Under the pieces are notes generated by a model. The model was not told where the DNA came from. It ran no database searches and saw nothing but the letters and a program-made list of their open reading frames with translations. Positions 1 to 10,319 of a stretch of DNA of 64,000 bases are shown piece after piece. Position 1 is the first letter of the stretch. Each line of letters opens with the position of its first letter. The position numbers and the translations under genes are program-made. The stretch comes from Microglena sp. YARC (Eukaryota; Chlorophyta; Chlorophyceae; Chlamydomonadales; Chlamydomonadaceae): NCBI GenBank assembly GCA_022414725.1, contig CM039463.1:32691579-32755578 (forward strand). Direction: 5' to 3'.

Positions 1-621
1 GCGTCTCACCCTTAATATGTGTTGTGTAGTCTAGTGCAGTGTGTATTTCATACTCTACTGAAATTTGTAGGGGTCGGATGTTAGGCTAATCGCCGACCAA
101 ATTATACCTTAAGGGCTATTAGCTAAATTAGTCATATTAGAAAGTAAACTAATTGAGCCAAACTTTGCCAAACCAACCCAGAAAAATTGCCGTATGTTCA
201 GGACAGTGTTGTTTTGCAACCTACTGACTTTTGTGGCAATCGTGTGTGACCTGATCATCATGATAAAGTAGCTAACAGATGTTCAAGATATTAGCCCAGT
301 GCAGTAAGATTTTTTTCTCGGGCCGACAGGAGTCTCAGGACAACTAGGGTTGTTAAGGGCTTAACACTCGAGTGCAATTCGTGCCACGCAGTGCCCAAGT
401 GTCATGCACTGCCCAAAATGGTAGTTGTGCTTGCAATGGCTGCTCAAAATGGCTTGCACCCATCTTGTGCAAGCGATGACGCACTGCTCGAAACAACAGT
501 TGTGCTCGAAAGAGATTCGTCACAAGGAAAGTATGTACTGCCCAGTTCTAACTCGTACTGCTTACCTCTAACCAGCTCTGACTATTGCTAAACTTTGCCC
601 CCCTCCCCCCCCCCACCCCTC
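1..621. other. no recognisable gene
   Basis: Nothing supportable was found here. A 66-codon ORF at 391-591 has no recognisable motif. A C-rich run near 600-616 precedes the SINE candidate. Confidence 0.5.
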
Positions 622-645
622 CTTGGACACTAGAAATATGTATGT

Positions 646-843
646 TAACATAATAATTGTTACAAGGTTCTATATGCCTGGTCTGGCATCTACCTGACTG
701 CACATAGCAGTGAGCAATGACTACTGTGTGCGAACCACGGAAGCCAGGGATTTCTAGTGCACATGTCGGAGTGCAGGTTTGAACCGGGGACTCATCCGGT
801 TGTGGTGACCATTCTAACCTGTACACCACTCAGGGCACTAGAA
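646..843 (-). mobile_element. candidate tRNA-derived SINE
   Basis: A ~198 bp insert is flanked by a perfect 24-bp direct repeat (622-645 and 844-867), as expected of a target-site duplication made by LINE machinery. Read on the minus strand, the end next to the right-hand repeat has a tRNA-like head: GGTTCAAACC (plus 776-785) fits a Pol III B box, and an A-box-like TGAGTGGTGTACAGG lies about 45 nt before it. The rest is unique. The tRNA fold is poor, so this is a relic or SINE head and not a working tRNA. The 24-bp duplication is long for a SINE. Only one copy is in the window, so the family is unproven. Confidence 0.45.
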
Positions 844-879
844 CTTGGACACTAGAAATATGTATGTGCGTTCTACAGC

Positions 880-1215
880 AATATGTATTTCATACTATAC
901 TGCAGTACGCATTTCATTCTCAGATAATCTACTGCAGTACGATGTTCCCCCTCAGATAATATACTGCAGTACGAAGTTCACACTCAGATAATATACTGCA
1001 GTATAAGGTTCACACTCATATACTATACTGCAGTACAAAGTAGTATGTTTCTTTTACTCACTATGTAGTGGAGCATAACATATATACTGTTCATTACATA
1101 TGTTATGCTCTACTGCAATCTGCATTTTGTACTATATTGCAGTACGCATGTTAAACTCTGCTACAGTACCACATACTGCAGTACAGTATGTGGTTGAGTT
1201 TATTCTGCACTACAG
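880..1215. repeat. degenerate ACTGCAGTAC repeats
   Basis: The palindromic word ACTGCAGTAC or close variants recurs near 898, 930, 965, 1000, 1029, 1136 and 1167. Between about 900 and 1030 the spacing is roughly 35 bp, with shared flanks of the type TTCACACTCAGATAATAT. This is a decayed minisatellite with palindromic cores. No gene is seen. Confidence 0.55.
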
Positions 1216-1380
1216 TATGTATTTTCTGAGGACACAGCAGAGAATTGTGACATGATCTATCGCACTAGAGTAGTATCCTGTCAATAACATATTTGCCAAC
1301 AATAGCGCTACCCAGCGGTCTGGGCATACTTAGTACTCGTCAGGACATATGTCTCTGTTACTTTTTTGGCTACCCATGAC

Positions 1381-1770
1381 ATCTTCCCGCCAGCTCCATT
1401 AGCCACCCGCTGGGTCAAACCCAAAGCTTTGCAGTTGCATTGGAATGCCTGCCATGCCAGCTTTCAGACGCACTAGCTAGCTTCAGGACTGGCTCAAGGA
1501 CTGGGAAAGGGAGCTGGTATTATAGCTCAAGAAATAAACAGTGAAACTACTTTCTTGCCAGCACAGTTTTTATTTTCAGCTACTAGCAGCAGCTTCTAAG
1601 CAGCTCCCTGAGCCAGCCTGTTAGCCACTAGGCTAAGCCCCAAGAGTTTGACAGTTCTGGATTGTAGATTCTGTCAGCTTCCAGATACACTTGGATGCGT
1701 CAGCTTTGGCTGAATAGCCAGTCAGGGGAGCTGCCTAGAAGCTGCTGCTTATAGCTGAAAAGAAAAACAG
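1381..1770. repeat. weak direct duplication of about 190 bp
   Basis: The segments 1381-1560 and about 1600-1770 share scattered words in the same order: a TTAGCCAC stretch, a CCCAAAG/CCCAAGAG stretch, CAGCTT, and a final AAACAGTGA. They look like an old tandem duplication. The match was judged by eye and is weak. Confidence 0.3.
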
Positions 1771-1775
1771 TGATT

Positions 1776-2104
1776 GACAGTATCTATCATACTTTACCAG
1801 TGCACCATGCACTTATCTGTCATATGGTTTTGAGGCATAGTTTGGGAGAAATTTGACTTCTCTTGGACTATGTAACGGGCCATTAGATAGTGTGGGAGCT
1901 TGGTTATTGCTTATTAGATGTAGTTGGGTGGGTTGTGGCAGGATCTATCGTACTAACCTACCAATGCACCATGCACCAATCTGTCAAACGGCTTTGAGGC
2001 ATAGTTTGAGAGGAACTGGACTTCTCTTGAATTATGTATCTGGCCAATAGTGCAGGAGCTTGGTTATTGCTTGTTAGATGTATTTGGGTGGATTGTGACA
2101 GGCC
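1776..2104. repeat. tandem duplication of about 163 bp
   Basis: Two adjacent copies start near 1776 and 1939. Shared landmarks are GCACCATGCAC (1802 and 1965), TTTTGAGGCATAGTTTG-like stretches, GGACTTCTCTTG-like stretches and GAGCTTGGTTATTGCTT. The copies differ by point changes and small indels. No coding potential is evident. Confidence 0.6.
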
Positions 2105-2109
2105 ATATC

Positions 2110-2265
2110 ACGGTGGTTGGGAGTTTGGTTTGTTTGTCCTCGACACACCCCTGATGTAATGGGTTTTTTTGCTTTGTGGGTGCTTTTTCTTTTTGTTTAA
2201 AGCACAGAGTCTCATACACCCTCGCGGTGTCAAGTAGACTTTTACATGTAATGTAATGTAATGTA
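2110..2265 (+). mobile_element. 5'-truncated LINE copy, 3' end only
   Basis: This segment matches the 3' untranslated end of the LINE inserted at 14201-15702 (there on the minus strand). It runs from CGGTGGTTGGGAG through TTTGTCCTCGACACACCCC and CCCTCGCGGTGTCAAGTAG to a short TAATG-repeat tail. It is a dead-on-arrival copy: only about 155 bp of the 3' end was copied. A third such fragment is at 28649-28775. Confidence 0.75.
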
Positions 2266-2839
2266 ACCATACTACTTTACTACTATTATGTATACCATCA
2301 TACTGTCATAATTCTAAACCATCACATTATCATGCTACACTATACGATCACATTATTACGCTACACTATATTATCATTCTACTCAGCTGTAACAGATGAT
2401 GGGATCAGGGTACTACTAAGCGCGCGCGGCTGCGCGGTACCGTGCTGCCTTGTTGAGCCCCTCTGCGCGTTTCACCCAGATTTTTCAACCTCCCGTGGCC
2501 GCAGCGCGCAGTTTTTGCGCTATTTATTATTTATTTACAAACGCTGACCAATTTGACGTTTGTGCGCTTTAAGCGCTGACCAATTTGGCAAGAAGTAGCA
2601 CCCTGGATGGAATGGCCAATTGGTGCATTGGTAGAGATATGGTGGAGATATGGAGGTATGTTAGATCCTGTCAGCTTGCACGGCCTTACCCGAATGAAAA
2701 CAAACTCCACATTTTTGGAAGAAGGGATTACACCAATTAAAATGTCCGTTAGTGCGGGGTTAGTGTGTTAATTAGTCACAAAACAACATTTTCAGGTTTC
2801 ATGAAGAACATAAAAAAGTTGAACATTCTATATTTTTAG

Positions 2840-3415
2840 GGCTGTCAATACCGTACGGTATTTTCAATTACCGTACGATATATCGTGATATACCGTACGG
2901 TATCGATACCGTACGGTATTCTTATACCCTTTTTTGGGAAAATCAGTATAAGACCAAGGGGATACCGTTTACACGTCCATACACTTAAAATCAAGTCAAA
3001 TGAACCAATACTGAGGGAGATAGAAAAACACGGTAATATCGTGGTCTATTACCGTACGATATATCGTGATATATCGTACGATATAAGGCGGTATACTAAA
3101 TTCCCTGGCCCAGACTCAGGTGCTCCTGACGAGAATCGAACCGCCGACCTGCCGAGTGTCAGATATTTTCTTAGGCCGATTTGGACCAAACACGATATAT
3201 TGTACGGTAAACACGATATATCGTGTTTACCGTACGATGGATCCCAAAAATACCGCTGGAACTTTATTACCGTACGATATATCGTATCGTATCGTATCGT
3301 ATAGGGCTGTCAAGCTTTGTATCGTATCGTATCGTATAGGGCTGTCAAGCTTTATATCGCCTGGTATTTATTTTACCGTGTACCGTACGATATATTTTGA
3401 TTAATTATAATACTT
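2840..3415. repeat. palindrome-rich TACCGTACGGTA cluster
   Basis: The palindrome TACCGTACGGTA and variants built on CGATATATCG recur more than ten times, in both the first and last ~150 bp of the segment. The word AGGGCTGTCAA occurs at about 2839, 3303 and 3339 in the same orientation, followed the last two times by GCTTT. AGGGCTGTCAA resembles some hAT termini, but no inverted partner is present, so I do not assign a superfamily. The ORFs crossing the segment are repeat artefacts. Confidence 0.55.
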
Positions 3416-3718
3416 ATTTACACCGGACAAATTATCACCAGAGCACATATGAGCATCGCAATTCACGAAAAGGATCTCAGGTTGGGCCAAGTAGCTACAA
3501 CTAACGGTTAACAATATGATGTAAGGGTGTTTTGAGCTAACATTTCAAATTCCAGCCACTTAAACATGTGCGTATACCTTACTGACAGGAAAATTTAACG
3601 TTTTAATTAGACGGGAGCAACCGTCAAATCGAGGCGTATATTATATTCCGCGACGAAAAAACCGTCAACCCGTTATCAGGCGCGATAATAGGGTATAGGC
3701 TCTACATAGGGCTTACTA

Positions 3719-3747
3719 CCCCCCCCCCCCCCCCCCCCCCCCCCCCC
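3719..3747. repeat. poly-C tract
   Basis: About 29 consecutive C residues lie inside the inverted-repeat element. Homopolymers of this length are often mis-sized in assemblies. Confidence 0.8.
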
Positions 3748-3873
3748 TTGGGACCTGCCGCCTGCGCCTGTGGGCTCAACTCGCAGCGCTCGACAATATT
3801 TCCCAGATCTCATGACTGAAACTCTTGAAAGATCCCCTTAGGAAAGTTTGCGACCTCTTTAAACGCCTCGAAT

Positions 3874-4239
3874 TTGCCTTGGACTGATCACCGCCCCAAC
3901 AACCAATTGAACCGGGTTGTAGCCGAAGCTCGAGAGGCTGTCGCTCGCAACCCCTCGACCACCCCGGCCACGACAAGCAGCAAGTATTTCGCCCAAAGGG
4001 CTGTGAACTTCCTGCAAACTCTGGGGTTCCTTCTGGATACCGGTAGGTTAGAGTTACAAGCCAGACCTCAGACGAAGAAGCATGAAAAGTGGGAGACCTT
4101 TCACAAGATGCTGGCCATTAAAAGTCACTCATATCTCAACTCCAAGTGGTTGATCAAACTTTCCACTACAAAAAACCATTTGGGAAGCATTGCGCCCACT
4201 GTGAAAAGCCTCAGAGCCCACTATCCCAAGGCTGGCTAA
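3874..4239 (+). CDS. hypothetical ORF inside the TA-flanked element
   Basis: An ORF of 121 codons lies inside the inverted-repeat element. The predicted product is basic, with an Ala/Thr/Ser-rich stretch around residues 20-40 and no motif I recognise; it lacks a DDE signature or helix-turn-helix. It could be a remnant of the element's own gene, captured sequence, or chance. No start context or intron evidence supports expression. Confidence 0.2.
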   Translation: MPWTDHRPNNQLNRVVAEAREAVARNPSTTPATTSSKYFAQRAVNFLQTLGFLLDTGRLELQARPQTKKHEKWETFHKMLAIKSHSYLNSKWLIKLSTTKNHLGSIAPTVKSLRAHYPKAG

Positions 4240-4666
4240 TCCGAATTTTTGATGCAATTCATTTGATCATGTTACTGAGTGCATGACAAGCTAATTCTCA
4301 TGATGACTTCTGTTGTTGATGTGGTTGAAGTCGTTCCAACAATATTACATAGTGGCTTTCTGAACACTTTGGTTTGCCGTGTAACTTGAACGTGGATACA
4401 TGCCTCCAGCCAGGAACCTGGCTGCTAGCTGCTGCTAGCCATCTTAACCAGTAAAAGCAAAATTGGCTGCTCACCTTCTGCTGACAGGCAATGAACCAGT
4501 GTAACGTGTTCAAGTAGAAACATTCAGTGGCATTAATGTATTTTATTAAAACAAACGTCAAACTATATTCCTCTGGGATAAAACGTCAACTTTAAAACGC
4601 TAAATTATAATAAAACCCCTCAAAACGACCGTCACATTTTAGAAACGTTAAATTTTCCTGTCAGTA

Positions 4667-5831
4667 CGGTACATGGGTTTGGGAGCAGAATTGTCGTCAA
4701 AAACTCGAGGCGAAACATGTAAGCATCACAATGGACGAAACAATCCCCTAGGGTACTTGTGCTATAATTAGCCCACGGACCCCACCTCAGGGCCGTGCGT
4801 GGGCGGGGCCGGGGCCAGTGGGCAGAGGCGGGGGCAGGGCCAAGCCACGCCACCTGCAGCTGGCCAAAAACCCGTTCAGGAGGACAGGACGTACTGTTCA
4901 CGCCTGGGCTGGGCCCAAGCATGCAATACCTTTTAAAATTAATTAAAATCAACCAGACCCCTGATTGGTCTCATTTGTCTTGTATCAAATTATTAAAAAT
5001 CAAGCCAATCTACATGTATGCATTGCATTACATTACAGGAACGTTCAGTACTGCTTAAAATCCGACAACCCTTCAAAAACTCTCATTTTCGTCACTTTAT
5101 AGTTAACAATGCTAAAACATCAACCGATTCAATGAAATTAAATTTCATCAAATTAAATTAAACTGAATTAAATCCAATACGAATTCATAAAAATTAAAGC
5201 AATTAAATGCATTCAAATCACGCTGATTGAATTTAAGTGTATGGAATAAAATCGAATTAAATAACACAACATTACGGTAAATAAAATAAATTAAATCGAT
5301 TACAATCAATTGAATTCATAATTAATTTCATTTCATTCGGGACGCGCCTCCAGGCGCCCTTTATTGTAAGGATGTGCTATTACAGTCTTAGCTTAAGGGT
5401 CTTGCCCAATCTAAAGAACAGAAAAGCCATTTTAAGAAATACGAAAAGCATGGTCTATCCTCCATCGCCTCGGACTGCTTATCGTTTGCTTGGGTAGTTG
5501 CGTGGGAAATAGGAGCAGAATCGCCGATCGCTTACGTCCTACTGTCTTGATCTTAATTATTCAATTTATCTTGAAACTGTAGTCTAAACTAATTGATTTT
5601 TCGAGGTTGGGCAGGTCCCTTCAGCCACTTGACTACCTGTTGGACTGTAAGTCTGTAACATACGTACAATACAAACACTGCATAGGATTAAAATATTAAA
5701 TTCTCTTAGTAACACTACCAGCACATATCATATTCTGATCACATTGTCATCGTGTCTAAATGTAATAATGCGACTTGATAGTGTTTAAAAGATAGTGCTG
5801 GTATATATAGACAAGTAGGACTAGGAGTTAA
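4667..5831. other. no recognisable gene; AT-rich stretch
   Basis: About 5100-5340 is dominated by AATTAAAT-like words. A GC-rich patch at about 4790-4870 has GGGGC repeats. No ORF with a recognisable product was found. Confidence 0.5.
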
Positions 5832-5921
5832 TCCCATCCCTACTATTGTATACGTTTGTGTATGTGGATGTACCGGTATAGTTATGTCCTCTGACATCAT
5901 CCAACTTGGATGCGTAATATA

Positions 5922-6226
5922 TTTCATACTGTTATGGTACACATTATATGGTGTACCATCCTGACCCGGTATGTATGAAGTCCGGCCAGGTCTGCGACTC
6001 TGGACCGGAAGCCAGCTAGCAGGCTGATACCGTCAGCCAGCTAGGGCGCTTTGATTGTAGCTCAGGTGGCCCTAAGGCCGCCGGCTCCTGCCCTACTAGT
6101 TCTGGCAAGTTTGTCCGAGCCTTTATCTTATCATATGTTGTAAATACAGTGACATTACCTCTCGTGCCTCTGCCCCATTGTCTACAAGAAGCAAGGAACA
6201 CAAAACATACCGCCCCTTGGTTATCG
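5922..6226. other. insertion or replacement within the array unit
   Basis: Between two stretches that match other units, about 305 bp have no counterpart in the other copies. The left part has an inverted repeat, ATGGTACAC...GTGTACCAT. No target duplication, tRNA fold or ORF was identified. It may be a MITE or a rearrangement. Confidence 0.35.
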
Positions 6227-7093
6227 CCACGTTCCCTGGGGCTCACTGTACTTCGGAATTGCCAGTCAATGTCTGTTATTTTAGAGATGCCTTCGTCATT
6301 TTTCCTGAGCCAATCTTGATTAGTGACGTACTGACGTCTGGTTATCCGGAAGAATATCAGAGAAATCTTCTATAACACCTTATCTCTATATGCATCTTCG
6401 TAACGGTATAACTCCGCTCTAGGTTTATCCGCGCGCCTGGGTTCCCGCACCTGCTAGCAGGCCCTTCCCGCTAGCGCCAGCGGGTCTCCGGTCCACAGAA
6501 GTTCCCGCTCACCTATCAGGTTATCGGGATCGCTCGGTCGTCGCAAGTTGTTGGTTGGGATAATCGGCACCAAGACTCGCGTATCGGGACCGTTAGGCAA
6601 GAGGTTGTACTTCCCACGTACCGCTTCTTATTAGCCAGCAACTCAGCACGAGTCACTACTCACGCACCACTAATGGTTCGTCTCGACACCAAGAAGAAGC
6701 CATTACTATTCCTCGTATCGTCTAGACGACACCCACATCCCTAACTTAGCTAAACACTGAACCCCTCACTCTGCTAGTCTGATCTATCTTGCCTTGATAT
6801 CCTGTGATTTTGCAATCTTAGTAATCCATGATACCAACATTGTTTGTTGCTATCTCTGGTTGCCATTATAATATTCTCTATTAACTATTAAGGCTTAGTT
6901 CACAAAATCTTCGTCCTTTCGCGGCCCGCATGCATTTGTCACACAATGTATTATTAGACTCTCAGCTTGCATTTATGCGGCCGGCGACTGTATGAAAAAA
7001 TACACATGTCGTACCATTTATTCCGAGGCGTGAGGTTGAGGTGTCCAGCCCGTTTGCTTGCAGTGGGGCTAACCACAAAAAAGGGTGTATAAC

Positions 7094-7165
7094 TCTCCCT
7101 AGCAGGTTCGAACTGCTGACCTGCAGATTAACAGTCTGGCACACTACCAACTGAGCTAAGGGACA
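7094..7165 (-). tRNA. tRNA-Asn(GTT)-like, degenerate
   Basis: A 72-nt cloverleaf-like sequence with anticodon GTT in loop CTGTTAA. The D-stem partner has changed (GCTC no longer pairs with GTGT) and the acceptor stem has a G:G clash. Probably a pseudogene of the intact form at 48069-48140. Confidence 0.6.
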
Positions 7166-7178
7166 CATTTAGGTTGGT

Positions 7179-7250
7179 TTCGGAGCCTGGTCTAGATTCA
7201 GGGACCTATGGGTTATGGGCCCATCACGCTAGCCACTGCGCCACTCCGAA
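7179..7250 (-). tRNA. initiator tRNA-Met(CAT)-like, degenerate
   Basis: The anticodon loop is CCCATAA with C33, as in many eukaryotic initiators. The acceptor stem TTCGGAG/CTCCGAA is intact. The T arm has a mismatch (CCTGA against CCAGG), and its loop reads ATCTAGA. Confidence 0.55.
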
Positions 7251-7528
7251 GGTGGGATCCAGATATGGACGGGGCGCGCCTTATCAGGCCACGTCGTCGT
7301 GCCGCAATGACGTCGACGTCGGGGGCTCGAGACCCGCTGCCGGAAGACAGCGGGGGGGTCGCGCGACCACCAATATAACGGCATTGTGTTGCTGCCACGA
7401 GGTTCAACGGGCCCTTGTATCGTTGTGTTCATCAATCGTTCTTACTTTACTCCCCTGGGATGTACGTGGTATATATCCAAGGCACTCTGGTCCGGTTCTG
7501 CAAGATGGCTGTGCTGACTTGAATTGCG

Positions 7529-7760
7529 CTAATTTAATCGTGCGGTTCTGACGCATCGTTCTATACAATTTCGAAGGTATTTCCATCCTTCAAAGGAATC
7601 AGGATTCATGACCAGCTTCAGGCCGGAGTCTTCATCAACCAACTCAGGTCCAATTTTCAGTTTCTCAATAATCATGTTTCTATCCTTTGAGTAGAAACGA
7701 CATTCTGACATGAAATGCATTTCATATTCTGTAGCACTCTTCTCCCACCAGCCGCCATAT
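7529..7760 (-). pseudogene. LINE reverse-transcriptase C-terminal remnant carried in every array unit
   Basis: On the minus strand the unit encodes CRCCDMA, then ATEYEMHFMSECRFYSK, then about 50 further residues ending RCVRTARLN. The Cys-x2-Cys...His-x4-Cys spacing and the EMHFMSECRFY wording resemble the cysteine-rich tail of non-LTR retrotransposon polymerases; the LINE at 14641-15687 has EMHMFECPFYND at the matching place. A frameshift separates the first Cys pair from the rest in most units; at 29359-29589 more of it is in frame. Equivalent remnants end near 27479, 29359, 41503, 43253, 45003, 46754, 48505, 50257 and 52015. The RT palm is absent. Confidence 0.5.
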
Positions 7761-8835
7761 CACAGCACCTGCAAATGCTTCCAGGGCGAGAGGTTCTCCT
7801 ATCTGATTCAACATTCAAATTGCGAGCTCGAAGATGAAGTCTTGCTTTGCATTTAATACCATCCCTACTATTGTATACGTTTGTGTACGTGGATGTACCG
7901 GTACAGTTATGTCCTCTGACATCATCCAACTTGGATGTGTAATAGATTTAATACCGACTCCTTGGTTATCGCCACGTTCCCTGGGGCTCACTGTATGTAC
8001 TTCGGAATTGCCAGTCAATGTCTGTTATTTTAGAGATGCCTTCGTCATTTTTCCTGAGCCAATCTTGATTAGTGACGTACTGACGTCTGGTTATCCGGAA
8101 GAATATCAGAGAAATCTTCTATAACACCTTATCTCTATATGCATCTTCGTAACGGTATAACTCCGCTCTAGGTTTATCCGCGCGCCTGGGTTCCTGCACC
8201 TGCTAGCAGGCCCTTCCCGCTAGCGCCAGCGGGTCTCCGGTCCACAGAAGTTCCCGCTCACCTATCAGGTTATCGGGATCGCTCGGTCGTCGCAAGTTGT
8301 TGGTTGGGATAATCGGCACCAAGACTCGCGTATCGGGACCGTTAGGCAAGAGGTTGTACTTCCCCACGTACCGCTTCTTATTAGCCAGCAACTCAGCACG
8401 AGTCACTACTCACGCACCACTAATGGTTCGTCTCGACACCAAGAAGAAGTCATTTCTATTCCTCGTATCGTCTAGACGACACCCACATCCCTAACTTAGC
8501 TAAACACTGAACCCCTCACTCTGCTAGTCTGATCTATCTTGCCTTGATATCCTGTGATTTTGCAATCTTAGTAATCCATGATACCAACATTGTTTGTTGC
8601 TATCTCTGGTTGCCATTATAATATTCTCTATTAACTATTAAGGCTTAGTTCACAAAATCTTCGTCCTTTCGCGGCCCGCATGCATTTGTCACACAATATA
8701 TTATTAGACTCTCAGCTTGCATTTATGCGGCCGGCGACTGTATGAAAAAATACACATGTAGTACCATGTATTCCGAGGCGTGAGGTTGAGGACCCTTGTA
8801 TCGTTGTGTTCATCAATCGTTCTTACTTTACTCCC

Positions 8836-9229
8836 TGTCAGCATGAATTGCGGTGCTCTCAAGCGTTTTATGACTTGGTGACTACTTATGTACTCCCTTA
8901 GAACTATCGGCCCTGATAGCTTCCCATAGTGATAGCTTCCCGTAGAACTGAGTCATCCTTTAGCGACTCAGTGTCAGCTTCCTATTGACTGCCTGTCTCT
9001 CTGTGTCTTATCGGTCTCTCCCTGACATGTCCTGTGTTAAACGGTGTCAGGGTGACAAGATCCGGGCTTAGGGTCTATTCAGGTTACATGCATCCACTTC
9101 GCCCACCGCTGGTGTCCTTTAGTGTACGTCCTTGCTTGTAACGTTATTCTCGTCTCTGTGTATAGATTGGCGCGTCTGTCTCCGCTGCATACATCTCTGT
9201 CCACTCTTAGAAGTGCTTAATAGCTGATA
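8836..9229 (+). repeat. Copia 1 5' LTR
   Basis: It starts TGTCAGC and ends GCTGATA, imperfect inverted ends. The first 70 bp are repeated at 16996-17065, and diverged versions in reverse orientation bound Copia 2 and 3. The sequence after the LTR, GGTTCTGGGCTTC, should hold the primer-binding site, but I could not match it to a tRNA visible here. Confidence 0.85.
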
Positions 9230-9266
9230 GGTTCTGGGCTTCATCTCGATCTACCACTGCTTTATA

Positions 9267-10319
9267 ATGCAACTTCCGCGTGGGCCTCCTGCCGGCTTCG
9301 AAAAGCTAACCCCACAGAATGGTTTGTCTTGGTCGCGCGGTATGGAGAGCGTCATTGTATCCAATGGCTGCGACCGCATTCTTCCGTTCAAGACTCGTGT
9401 TCCCACTGATTGGCTTGATGATTGCGCGCCAGCGGCCTCTGCTGCCTTAGATGAGTCTCCTTCCGCCATCATGGAAGACATCCCCCCCTACCAAACCTCC
9501 ATTTCTCTCCCTCCTTCTCCTCTTGTCCAACGCCTCCTTCCTGAGGTAGAGGATATTCTGATGCGTCTATGCTGCGTCTCGACTCAGATCATCAAATACA
9601 AGTCTTCTCCTCCGCCTCCTGATGCCCGTTTTGAGTATGACAATGCTGATCTGGCTCGCCATAAGCATGAAGATGGCTACTACACTGAGGATGACGATGA
9701 CGACGAAGAGGAAGACCTACAGAGTGCGCGGAGTGGTGACTTCGGTGGAGTCACACCTTCCACTGCCACTCGTGTTTTTGAGTCTCCGGTGTTTGAGCAC
9801 CAGTCGGCCCCTCCTCCTCCTCCTCCTCCTCCTGTCTACAAGCCTCCGACTGCTCCTCCGCATCCACCTGCGGTACCTGAGTTGGCTATGCCGACTTTGC
9901 TGAGAAGCTCGTCACTTGGTCCTTTGATTCCTCCCCTCCCCTTTGTTCGCAACCCTTCTGAGCGAGCTCTGGCTGGCTACCACACGCGGTCTCGTGAGAC
10001 TGCTGCTGCTGCCTCGAGTGTCCACAGCGATGCTGCTGGCCCCTCCCTGGAACCACCTCCACCTCCACCGGTGGAGCAGCCTCCTGCCCCTTCTCCTTTT
10101 CCTCCCCCCCTGCCCTACTACCCGAATCGCTCGCTGGGATGCTTATCTTGGGAGCACCTGCTTGATGGCTCCACACCTTCGCGCATGGATGTGCGGAGTT
10201 GCCGCCAAATTCGCCAGGCGCAGAAAGCTGGTGACTCCTTGGACCGCACTTTGTACGGTAGGATGGATCAGGCTGCCACTCGGGCTAATCTAGATACGAA
10301 GGGCGGGCTAGGCGAGTGA
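9267..10319 (+). CDS. Copia 1 leading ORF, proline-rich Gag-like protein
   Basis: A 350-codon ORF starts 37 bp after the LTR and ends with TGA at 10317-10319. The product has an acidic Asp/Glu block around residues 135-150, then long proline runs (PPPPPPPP and similar) from about 175 to 275, and a basic C-terminus. Its position makes it the first product of the element, and it is probably structural. It overlaps the next ORF through TGATG, an arrangement that could allow termination-reinitiation. I recognise no conserved domain; the ORF may be specific to this lineage. An alternative is that both ORFs are one Gag split by a one-base change. Confidence 0.7.
   Translation: MQLPRGPPAGFEKLTPQNGLSWSRGMESVIVSNGCDRILPFKTRVPTDWLDDCAPAASAALDESPSAIMEDIPPYQTSISLPPSPLVQRLLPEVEDILMRLCCVSTQIIKYKSSPPPPDARFEYDNADLARHKHEDGYYTEDDDDDEEEDLQSARSGDFGGVTPSTATRVFESPVFEHQSAPPPPPPPPVYKPPTAPPHPPAVPELAMPTLLRSSSLGPLIPPLPFVRNPSERALAGYHTRSRETAAAASSVHSDAAGPSLEPPPPPPVEQPPAPSPFPPPLPYYPNRSLGCLSWEHLLDGSTPSRMDVRSCRQIRQAQKAGDSLDRTLYGRMDQAATRANLDTKGGLGE

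Larger units (their letters stand above)
3582..4664. mobile_element. inverted-repeat DNA element with TA target duplication
   Basis: The segment begins CTGACAGGAAAATTTAACG and ends with its exact reverse complement. The inverted match extends about 22 bp inward and is bordered on both sides by TA (3580-3581 and 4665-4666). A TA duplication with short terminal inverted repeats is the signature of Tc1/mariner-type transposons. No DDE transposase is recognisable in the 1083 bp between, so this would be a non-autonomous or decayed member. AACGTC/GACGTT-type words recur near both ends. Confidence 0.65.
5832..8835. repeat. tRNA-bearing 1750-bp tandem array, segment A
   Basis: About 1.7 units of the ~1750 bp repeat described at 41456-53237. 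It starts within a unit at the words CCATCCCTACTATTGTATACG. It contains an unrelated insertion (5922-6226) and has lost about 380 bp of unit sequence near 8790, where GAGGTTGAGG is joined directly to ACCCTTGTATCG. It ends where the Copia 1 LTR begins. Its tRNA pair (7094-7250) is damaged. Confidence 0.85.

Noticed and set aside
3120..3170. tRNA-like word GAATCGAACC in the palindrome cluster
   Set aside because: Only a B-box-like word; no D or acceptor stem could be folded around it.
8203..8406. 67-codon minus-strand ORF repeated in all array units as a gene
   Set aside because: It is conserved only because the units are copies; no motif and no sign of selection could be assessed, so I did not list it as a gene.
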